Source: an uncultured Bacteroidota bacterium (lineage in GTDB: Bacteria > Bacteroidota > Bacteroidia > Flavobacteriales > UA16). From it: DNA of 5,155 nt. Location of the stretch: the NCBI GenBank assembly GCA_902535565.1, contig CACAUH010000081.1:1-5155 (forward strand), in the 5' to 3' direction. Below, piece by piece: positions 1 through 5,044 of the stretch (within the stretch, counting starts at the first letter, position 1; the number at the start of each line of letters is the position of its first letter). Position numbers and translations under genes: made by a program. Below the pieces are notes generated by a model that worked only from the letters and a program-made list of their open reading frames with translations, was not told where the DNA came from and made no database searches.

Positions 1-167
1 CATTCTGGGGTCCCGTTTTCAATGCTAGAGGCGCTTGGAATTGGAGTATCACTGGACTTTTTGAGTCGCCAGAGACATTATTCACGTTTTATTCTTTGAT
101 AATCAGTGGATTCAGGTGTTTTTGAGCGTAGGAGGTGTCTTACATTGTGACAAATTCAGCGAACACC

Positions 168-1496
168 ATGAAGCCAGTACTCCTTCTTTCAGCAGGCCTT
201 TTGTTCTTTTCGATAGCATTCGCCCAGGCACCTGAAAATGACCTCTGCAGCGATGCAATCGACCTGACAGAGCACCTCGGTCAACCCATTGGGTCAGTCC
301 AATCGGCTGGCAGCTTTTCCAACATTGGCGCTACCGGTGAGGCAGAACTCGAGGCTGGGCTTGTTGGATCATGGTTTGACACGGGCACGGATGGAACTGA
401 GGTCAGCGTGGATCAATCCGTTTGGTTTCATTTCACGGGAGATGGAAATGTGTATCAGTTCATCACGTGGAACTGTCCTGGGTCCGCCCTTTACAGCAAC
501 AACACCCAAATGGCCATCTATGAGGGGAGCTGCGACGATCTCGATTTGATTGTGGCCAATGACGACCTGAATGTATTCTGGGACATCAACTACGGATGGC
601 ATTATTCTTTTGTTAACGCGAAGCTGGAAGAGGGTCAAGACTACTTCATCATGGTCGACGGCTACAGGTGGAGCGCAGGTGACTTTTGGGAAGGCGTAGC
701 CCAAGGCACGTTCTGTCTGAGCATCAACCAAGTCATCGACATGGGACCGCACACTTCCTGTGAGGGCGCCAAAGCCATTGATGAAATTTTTGAGCCGAAC
801 GGTGGAGAGCTCTCGGTCGTAGGCCCCTTTGACAACACCGTATGGGGCAGTGGTGTCGAGCCCGGTCCTCTCGGCATCGGGGTGGAGTGCTGGAACGATG
901 GGCCCACAGAAGATGGGTCGGTTTGGTTCACTTTCGAGGGCGATGGCAATTCATACAGCATTGCCAATACCTTCTGCAACGATGAAAACGTCGCCTATCT
1001 CTGGGGTTGGGATACCCAAACGGTTCTCTATAAAGGGGGGTGTGACGAGATGGTTCCCGTGGACTGCGGCGAAGACTTCAACGAAGACCTCTTCCAATGG
1101 TGGGGTCCCGTCGGTGTGGATACCGAAGAGGGGGAGACCTACCATTTGAGGGTTGATGGTTTCCACTGGGAGTTCTTTGGTATAGAGTGGATGGCCAGTG
1201 GCGCATTCTGTCTGCAGGCCTATCCGGGCAACTTGAATGGCGTCTCTGTCCTTGAAGACTTGGAGCTGGAATTGTTCCCTAACCCATCTTCAGATGGTGC
1301 AGTCCGCTTGCACTGGTCTGGAGAGGACCCGCTTGCCGACGTGGGGGTCTTCGATATTTCCGGTCGTCAGGTCGGCATGATCATGAATGTCACCCGTGGC
1401 GAAGAAATTCAGCTCGACGTCCCCAATGGAACTTATGTGCTGAGCCTAAAAACCGATACGGGGCATTCTACGGTCCAAGTTCAGATTATCCGCTGA
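168..1496 (+). CDS. Secreted two-module protein with T9SS type A C-terminal sorting domain
   Basis: This 442-residue protein is predicted to be exported by Sec and then moved across the outer membrane by the type IX secretion system; its substrate or partner is unknown. The ATG at 168 gives a clean signal peptide (K2, hydrophobic core 4-18, likely cleavage AFA|Q at 19/20). The frame is open further upstream to GTG 147 and GTG 135, and a GGAGG at 131-135 lies 11 bases before GTG 147, so a slightly longer form is possible. Residues 20-187 and 192-350 are two related modules. Each opens with a Cys-containing segment (APENDLC, GPHTSC), has a SVWFxFxGDGNxY core at about 84-96 and 251-263, a Y(E/K)GxC segment at 118-122 and 288-292, and closes with (T/A)FCL. 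Cysteines at 27, 103, 122, 183 and 198, 241, 270, 292, 300, 348 suggest disulfides. Residues 367-442 form the sorting domain (ELFPNPS at 367-373, then FDISGR, then NGTYVLSLKTDTG). No catalytic motif was recognised, so an adhesin or binding role is only a guess. Confidence 0.88.
   Translation: MKPVLLLSAGLLFFSIAFAQAPENDLCSDAIDLTEHLGQPIGSVQSAGSFSNIGATGEAELEAGLVGSWFDTGTDGTEVSVDQSVWFHFTGDGNVYQFITWNCPGSALYSNNTQMAIYEGSCDDLDLIVANDDLNVFWDINYGWHYSFVNAKLEEGQDYFIMVDGYRWSAGDFWEGVAQGTFCLSINQVIDMGPHTSCEGAKAIDEIFEPNGGELSVVGPFDNTVWGSGVEPGPLGIGVECWNDGPTEDGSVWFTFEGDGNSYSIANTFCNDENVAYLWGWDTQTVLYKGGCDEMVPVDCGEDFNEDLFQWWGPVGVDTEEGETYHLRVDGFHWEFFGIEWMASGAFCLQAYPGNLNGVSVLEDLELELFPNPSSDGAVRLHWSGEDPLADVGVFDISGRQVGMIMNVTRGEEIQLDVPNGTYVLSLKTDTGHSTVQVQIIR
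225..1223 (+). repeat. Tandem duplication of a ~165-residue module inside the secreted protein
   Basis: Two diverged copies of the same module are encoded at about 225-728 and 741-1223. They share, in the same order, an opening Cys, SVWFxFxGDGNxY, a Y(E/K)GxC segment, a (D/E)EGxxYxxxVDG(Y/F)xW segment and a closing FCL. The second copy carries two extra cysteines (residues 270 and 300). The DNA copies have diverged strongly, so the duplication is old rather than a recent repeat. The module resembles the ND-x-C-containing repeats common in secreted Bacteroidota proteins. That family link is from memory and has not been searched. Confidence 0.7.
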
Positions 1497-1562
1497 TTTC
1501 ACAGTGGACCCGCTGATGGCTGGATTTTCGGTGCGGCACTCGAACGGGGCCAGATGGTCAAG

Positions 1563-1591
1563 TTTGGCAACGGAATAAGGCATATATTTTG
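1563..1591 (+). promoter_or_regulatory. Candidate Bacteroidota-type promoter for the thioesterase gene
   Basis: TTTG at 1563-1566 (the -33 element) is followed, 18 bases later, by TATTTTG at 1585-1591. The latter is one T short of the TAnnTTTG -7 consensus of Bacteroidota; read from 1583, TATATTTTG has one extra base between its halves. Transcription would begin near 1598, leaving a leader of about 20 bases before ATG 1619. The match is imperfect, but it is the best such pair in the window and sits at a sensible distance from a start codon. Confidence 0.4.
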
Positions 1592-1618
1592 AAGGCGGGC
1601 CATGCCTAGAGAAATTCA

Positions 1619-2074
1619 ATGCCATTGTCTTCGTCTGAATCGAACCATTGCGCCAAGTTGGAGAAGATGTACCTCGGCTGTCCAATCAACCGATCTATGT
1701 ACCCTTCGACCCAAGCGTCTTTTGATGCTGAAGAAGCGTCGATTTCGCTGCAGGTGGACCCGACCCAGTTTCACGCCATGGGCGCCGCCCACGGGAGTAT
1801 CTACTTCAAGTTGATTGATGACGCCTCATATTTCGCGGCACAGGCCCATGTCACGGACGGATACCTTTTGACCGTTTCGATGAACCTCAATTTCACCAGG
1901 CCCGTTACCGGTGGGCGCATTGTGTGCCGCGGAAAGGCAATCCACAGGGGACGACGACTCCTTGTCGCTGAGGCCGAAATCAAAGACGTGGAGGGCAACC
2001 TTTTGGCGGCAGGGCGGGGCACTTTTATGCCCAGTGGAAAGCCCTTTTCTGAAGATTTTGGATATAGGTTGTGA
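1619..2074 (+). CDS. PaaI-like hotdog-fold acyl-CoA thioesterase
   Basis: This 151-residue protein is probably a cytoplasmic thioesterase that hydrolyses acyl- or aryl-CoA; the substrate is unknown. It has the length and layout of single-domain hotdog enzymes. KLEKMYLGCPIN (13-24) is the N-terminal segment often seen in Bacteroidota members. GAAHGSIYFKLIDDASYFAA (55-74) is the signature, with H58-G59 and the acidic D67/D68 on the central helix where the catalytic Asp/Glu lies in this family. NFTRPV (91-96) corresponds to the strand usually read as YLRP. RGTF (133-136) is the last strand. The ATG at 1619 is the first in frame and gives only a short stretch before the conserved segment; MYLG (1667) is an internal alternative. 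No strong Shine-Dalgarno is visible. Its stop overlaps the next gene in a GTGA, so the two are probably co-translated. Second position of the usual HGG motif is S60 rather than G. Confidence 0.83.
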   Translation: MPLSSSESNHCAKLEKMYLGCPINRSMYPSTQASFDAEEASISLQVDPTQFHAMGAAHGSIYFKLIDDASYFAAQAHVTDGYLLTVSMNLNFTRPVTGGRIVCRGKAIHRGRRLLVAEAEIKDVEGNLLAAGRGTFMPSGKPFSEDFGYRL

Positions 2075-2574
2075 AGGTCAATTCGACACGCGTCATGGCG
2101 GTGCCGGCGCCCAAGTTGTGGCAGGGGGTAACCAGTGAGGGGCACCTCGCAACGGCCCACCCTTACGTTGATCAACACCTGCACAGTGAGCCCATGGGGC
2201 TCGGAGCAAAAGACAGGATAGTATACCTGAACGGTTTGACCTTCGACCGTGAATTCACGGCGTGGGAAAAGGGCGTGGGTTATGACTTGTACATCGGTCG
2301 TCCCAATGGGAGGGCCAGAAGCTTGGTGGAGTGGCGAATCAACTCAATTGATTCCCGTCACTCCTCACTGTCCATCACAGTGCATCCCGACCTGTTGAAG
2401 CGGTGGCCGAGTTGGTTGCGGTGGGTGGCTTTTCGAATGAGGGTCAAGCCTCAGCTCAAATGCTACCTCGATGCAGTGACTGGGGGCATTGCCCATTGGT
2501 TGGAGACAGGTGTCCCGGTCATTCGATCCGACCACCCCAATCACCCTTGGTTTGGAGATACCCAACGCCTTTGA
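2071..2574 (+). CDS. SRPBCC (START/Bet v1-like) family protein
   Basis: This 167-residue cytoplasmic protein probably has the SRPBCC helix-grip fold, which holds a hydrophobic ligand in a deep cavity; no ligand or reaction can be assigned. The GTG at 2071 is preferred over ATG 2095. Residues 2-12 supply the first beta strand, which runs into APKLWQGVTSEGHL (13-26), the usual start of the family (strand, small turn, helix with W17). The GTGA overlap with the thioesterase stop also supports coupled initiation at 2071. The middle shows alternating strands (RIVYLNG 49-55, FDREFTAW 58-65, GYDLYIG 70-76, SLVEWRIN 84-91, SLSITVHP 99-106). A long C-terminal helix follows (about 120-147), then a short Trp-containing tail (HPWFG 158-162). 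There is no signal peptide or membrane segment. The pairing with a thioesterase might suggest a fatty-acyl or aromatic ligand, but that is inference. Confidence 0.68.
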   Translation: MKVNSTRVMAVPAPKLWQGVTSEGHLATAHPYVDQHLHSEPMGLGAKDRIVYLNGLTFDREFTAWEKGVGYDLYIGRPNGRARSLVEWRINSIDSRHSSLSITVHPDLLKRWPSWLRWVAFRMRVKPQLKCYLDAVTGGIAHWLETGVPVIRSDHPNHPWFGDTQRL

Positions 2575-2580
2575 GTTGGG
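2561..2580 (+). other. Hairpin spanning the SRPBCC gene stop codon
   Basis: CCCAAC (2561-2566) and GTTGGG (2575-2580) form a perfect 6-bp stem around an 8-base loop that contains the TGA stop. No T tract follows, so it is not an intrinsic terminator. It might protect the 3' end of the thioesterase/SRPBCC mRNA, or it may be chance. Confidence 0.3.
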
Positions 2581-2914
2581 CTCTGGATGAACCTACACTG
2601 CCACTCGGTTTGGAAGTGTCAATGGATTTCAAAGGCCTCCCCAAAATGCCGTTATCAGCGATGAGGATCAAATGGTATACACCAATTGGACACCATACTT
2701 TAATGTGATTTGGGGCAAAGACATCCAGTTGGAGGTGCAAGGGCTGCATGCAATATGCGTCAGGGTGGAAACTGTTGCCGCTTCGGTCCACTTCCACTTC
2801 AAGCGTTAATTCCACGCATCGCACGAGGAAGGGTCCTTTTACATTGCTATGGCTTGATTATCGAGACCACTTCGCTGTTTCAAGGGCTTTTGAATTTCTT
2901 TCGTATTTTAGACT
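2575..2914. other. Intergenic stretch without a supported gene
   Basis: No reading frame here looks like a conserved protein. The open frames on both strands are short, share no recognisable motif and overlap each other. The stretch must contain the promoter for the pheA leader, unless that is transcribed from upstream, but I found no convincing TTTG / TAnnTTTG pair at normal spacing. It does hold a cluster of small symmetric sequences at 2672-2696: ATGGT and ACCAT arms, GTATAC at 2675-2680 and the 8-base palindrome CCAATTGG at 2682-2689. These could mark an operator. No tRNA, insertion sequence or long repeat is visible. Confidence 0.6.
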
Positions 2915-2959
2915 ATGCGCTGTCCAGGATTTGACTTTTTTCATTTTTACCTCCGATAA
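2915..2959 (+). CDS. pheL: Phe-rich leader peptide of the pheA attenuator (14 aa)
   Basis: This 14-codon ORF reads MRCPGFDFFHFYLR and ends at TAA. Four codons are Phe (2930, 2936, 2939, 2945; all TTT) and one is Tyr (2948). An in-frame TAG at 2909 excludes a longer form. The product would have no function of its own. Its translation would sense charged tRNA-Phe, as the pheL peptide does in enteric bacteria. The placement fits: Phe codons in the middle, a stop 33 bases before the terminator stem, and pheA as the first gene after the terminator. There is no Shine-Dalgarno, but the bases before ATG are AT-rich, which is normal in Bacteroidota. The symbol is by analogy only, with no sequence homology implied. 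The main caveat is that the local T-richness raises the chance of TTT codons arising by accident. Confidence 0.75.
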   Translation: MRCPGFDFFHFYLR

Positions 2960-3018
2960 CCCCGGGACAGGCAACACCATATTTAATGATGAGCCCGTCC
3001 AAGACGGGCCTTTTTTTT
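2917..3018 (+). promoter_or_regulatory. Ribosome-mediated phenylalanine attenuator (alternative 1:2, 2:3, 3:4 folds)
   Basis: Four segments with exclusive pairings can be read directly. Segment 1 (CTGTCC, 2920-2925, within leader codons 2-4) pairs perfectly with GGACAG (2965-2970); with G2919 bulged, two further pairs form at 2917-2918 with 2971-2972. Segment 2 (GGACAGGC, 2965-2972) pairs with segment 3 (GCCCGTCC, 2993-3000) over 8 positions with one A-C mismatch, giving the antiterminator. Segment 3 (2993-2999) pairs with segment 4 (3003-3009) to make the terminator. A ribosome stalled on the Phe codons (2930-2947) would cover segment 1 and leave segment 2 free for 2:3, so transcription continues. 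A ribosome reaching the stop at 2957-2959 sits within 5 bases of segment 2 and blocks it, so 3:4 forms. Without translation, 1:2 again leaves 3:4 to form. The pairings are seen in the sequence; the regulatory logic is inferred from known amino-acid attenuators. Confidence 0.77.
2993..3018 (+). terminator. Intrinsic terminator immediately before pheA
   Basis: GCCCGTC (2993-2999), loop CAA, GACGGGC (3003-3009) make a 7-bp, mostly G-C stem. One C (3010) then precedes eight T residues (3011-3018). It ends 11 bases before the pheA ATG, too close to serve only as the end of an upstream gene, and no upstream gene ends within 400 bases apart from the leader ORF. Conditional termination of the pheA transcript is the simplest reading. 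Confidence 0.88.
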
Positions 3019-3029
3019 GTTCGAAGGCA

Positions 3030-3860
3030 ATGAAAGTGGGAATTCAGGGTATCCGGGGGGCATTCCATGAGGAGGCCGCCCTGCGGTGGTTCGGAGAGGA
3101 CATGGAGCCCTGTCCTACCCGAGATTTCTCAGAACTCGTTCTCGGCCTCGAGAATGGGACCTTTGACCGGGCCGTGATGGCGATGGAGAACACCCTCTCA
3201 GGCTCCATCCTACCCAACTTTCGCCTGCTCGCCGAACGGGACGTCTCCATTATCGGGGAAGTGCGCATGCCAGTCAAGCAGAACCTCGGTGCCCTTCCCG
3301 GCGTTCGACTCGAAGACCTCGAGGAAGTGCGCTCCCACTTCATGGCGCTGAACCAGTGCCGCGGGTATTTCCGGAACCACTCCGGTATCCGGCTGGTCAA
3401 TGAAAGCGACACCGCCCTGGTGGCGAGGCAGATTGCCAAGCACGGATGGGACCGCATCGGTTGCGTGGCCAGCATGCGTGCGATGGAGCTTTACGGACTT
3501 GAGTGCCTTGCCGAGGACATCGCAGACAATCCGTCGAACCTGACGCGCTTTATGGTGCTGACGCCCCATCGCAATGCGGCTCTGCCCGAGGCGGGTGACC
3601 TCGCGACAATCACGCTGATTCTACCCCATAAACGGGGTAGTCTAAACGGGGCGTTGACCTGCCTGATGGACCATGGCATCTCCTTGTCCAAGGTGGAGTC
3701 GATGGTCATTCCCGGCCGGCCCTACGAATACGAGTTTGTGATGGACCTCGAGGCGCCGGATACAGAGCGCCTTCATGCTGGTATCGCGGCCATGCGTGGC
3801 CATGCGGACCGGCTTGTTATCCTCGGACTTTACGGTCGGGATCGATCCTGCGATACATGA
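3030..3860 (+). CDS. pheA: Prephenate dehydratase (PDT + ACT domains)
   Basis: This 276-residue cytoplasmic enzyme converts prephenate to phenylpyruvate with loss of water and CO2, the step committed to phenylalanine. It is a monofunctional PDT with no N-terminal chorismate mutase. The PDT domain covers about 1-180: IQGIRGAFHEEAA (5-17), MAMENTLSGSILPN (50-63), QNLGALPGV (84-92), ESDTALVA (125-132) and the catalytic-region NLTRF (170-174). The ACT domain covers about 191-270 (GAL at 207-209, ES at 223-224, EYEFVMD at 233-239) and in this family binds Phe for feedback inhibition. The canonical ESRP ligand motif reads ESMV here. ATG 3030 is chosen because MKVGIQG matches the usual start. The frame is open upstream to 2748, but that extension crosses the attenuator and has no family similarity. 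GAAGG at 3023-3027 is very close to the start. The stop overlaps the next gene as ATGA. Confidence 0.95.
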   Translation: MKVGIQGIRGAFHEEAALRWFGEDMEPCPTRDFSELVLGLENGTFDRAVMAMENTLSGSILPNFRLLAERDVSIIGEVRMPVKQNLGALPGVRLEDLEEVRSHFMALNQCRGYFRNHSGIRLVNESDTALVARQIAKHGWDRIGCVASMRAMELYGLECLAEDIADNPSNLTRFMVLTPHRNAALPEAGDLATITLILPHKRGSLNGALTCLMDHGISLSKVESMVIPGRPYEYEFVMDLEAPDTERLHAGIAAMRGHADRLVILGLYGRDRSCDT

Positions 3861-5044
3861 GTCGGAACGTTCACATCTCGGAGCGTGCTGCTGGCATTGC
3901 GACATACTATTTCGCAGGTAAGCTGGGAGAAATCCGCCGGCGTATCGCCGAAGGGAAGGACATCGTCAACTTAGGTGTGGGCAGCCCCGACTTGGCACCC
4001 GACAAGGGTGTAATCGACGCTGTGCGAAGCAGTGCGGGGGAGGTGGGGGCCTTTGCCTACCAGCCCTACCGCGGCATACCAGAGCTGACCGTCGCCATGG
4101 CCGACCACCTGCGCCGCGACTATGGGGTGGAGGTGTCAGAAGAGGGAATCGTCCCGCTGCTCGGCAGCAAGGAGGCCTGTGGTTTCCTCTCTCTCGCCCA
4201 CCTCGACCCTGGCGATTCTGCCCTCGTGCCGGACCCTGGCTACCCCACTTACGCATCGGCAACTCGCATGGCTGGAGGCCTCCCCGCGCCTTATACGCTC
4301 AACGAGGACAACGGGCACCATCCCGAGCCGGCCACGTTGGAGGCCCTAGCTGCCGACTTGGAAGCGCAAGGCCATCCCGTCCGTCTTCTGTGGCTCAATT
4401 ACCCCCAAATGCCCACGGGCCAGCCGCCGAATCCGGACCGCCTTGCTGGCGTTCTCGAGTGGTGCAAGTCCCGGAGTATACTTGTGGTGCACGATAATCC
4501 CTATGCGCGCATTCTGAATCCTAGCCAGCCGTTTAGCCTTCTTTCACTCCCTGGTGCCGAGGGAGTGGTGGAGCTGCATTCTCTAAGCAAGGGCCAACGC
4601 ATGGCGGGCGCGCGGATTGGCTTTGCAGTAGGCACTCCGGAGGCTGTCGCGCCGATGTTCCGTATCGCCAGTCAGTTCGCTTCTGGCATGTGGCGGCCGC
4701 TCCAAGCCGCTGCCATCCAGGCCCTTACAAACTGTGACGGGCTCGCTCAGGCCAACGCCGAATACGCCGCCCGTCAAAAAGAAGGCTTGGCGTTGCTGAC
4801 CTCCTTGGGCTGCGCTGTCCGCCCAGGTCAGGTCGGTATGTTTCTTTGGGCCCGCGTCCCCAAGGGCTGGACCGGGGACACCCTTTCTGATGCCCTGCTC
4901 GACCGGGCGAACGTTTTTCTCACGCCTGGCAAGGTCTTCGGCCGCCAAGGCGATTTTCACCTTCGCCTGTCCCTCTCCGCCCCAATCGAACGAATCGAGG
5001 AGGCCAGGGCCCGCATCGAATCCATTGAACTGACCCCGCCATGA
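3857..5044 (+). CDS. Class I/II PLP-dependent aminotransferase, probably aromatic
   Basis: This 395-residue fold-type I aminotransferase most likely carries out the last step of Phe (and Tyr) synthesis, transferring an amino group to phenylpyruvate or hydroxyphenylpyruvate; an arogenate route cannot be excluded. Visible family features, in order, are LGVGSPD (39-45), Y68 and YRG (71-73) near the active site, GSKEA (103-107, cofactor phosphate), PDPGYPTY (125-132), NYPQMPTG (181-188, the NPxxPTG motif with N181), HDNPYA (212-217, D213 and Y216 contacting PLP), SLSK with Schiff-base lysine K245, R253 in MAGARIGF, and R370 in FHLRLS, the likely carboxylate-binding arginine. The closest remembered relatives are Bacteroidota aminotransferases annotated as LL-diaminopimelate- or aspartate-type, so the substrate rests on the operon. 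It begins within the pheA stop and ends within the next start, both as ATGA, implying translational coupling and co-expression. Confidence 0.9.
   Translation: MSRNVHISERAAGIATYYFAGKLGEIRRRIAEGKDIVNLGVGSPDLAPDKGVIDAVRSSAGEVGAFAYQPYRGIPELTVAMADHLRRDYGVEVSEEGIVPLLGSKEACGFLSLAHLDPGDSALVPDPGYPTYASATRMAGGLPAPYTLNEDNGHHPEPATLEALAADLEAQGHPVRLLWLNYPQMPTGQPPNPDRLAGVLEWCKSRSILVVHDNPYARILNPSQPFSLLSLPGAEGVVELHSLSKGQRMAGARIGFAVGTPEAVAPMFRIASQFASGMWRPLQAAAIQALTNCDGLAQANAEYAARQKEGLALLTSLGCAVRPGQVGMFLWARVPKGWTGDTLSDALLDRANVFLTPGKVFGRQGDFHLRLSLSAPIERIEEARARIESIELTPP

Noticed and set aside
58..98. TTTTTG (58-63) and TATTCTTTG (90-98) as a promoter for the secreted protein
   Set aside because: The spacing of 26 bases is too long for a Bacteroidota -33/-7 pair, and the -7 element has an extra base.
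1..134. Partial gene at the left edge
   Set aside because: Short stretches are open in two plus frames (to 99 and 125), and a CAT at 1-3 could be a minus-strand start, but nothing is recognisable in so few codons.
1497..1618. Terminator after the secreted protein gene
   Set aside because: No stem followed by a T tract is visible; only a trivial direct repeat CCGCTGAT at the stop codon and 19 bases later.
1602..1814. 70-codon frame starting at ATG 1602
   Set aside because: It is out of frame with the hotdog thioesterase, which carries the clear HG...DD signature; the residues are Arg-, Ser- and Cys-rich shadow composition.
2519..2824. 101-codon open frame on the minus strand after the SRPBCC gene
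   Set aside because: It overlaps the SRPBCC gene's 3' end, has no recognisable motif and no ribosome binding or promoter signal; most likely a chance open frame.
2710..2934. 74-codon plus-strand frame ending inside the leader ORF
   Set aside because: Its composition is not protein-like (clustered Cys, Arg and Leu in the N-terminal half). It overlaps the better supported leader peptide in another frame.
2748..3029. N-terminal extension of pheA starting at ATG 2748
   Set aside because: The extension has no PDT similarity and runs through an intrinsic terminator; MKVGIQG at 3030 is the typical family start.
3966..4960. Long minus-strand open frames inside the aminotransferase gene
   Set aside because: These are typical GC-rich antisense shadows; the plus strand encodes a full aminotransferase with all cofactor motifs.
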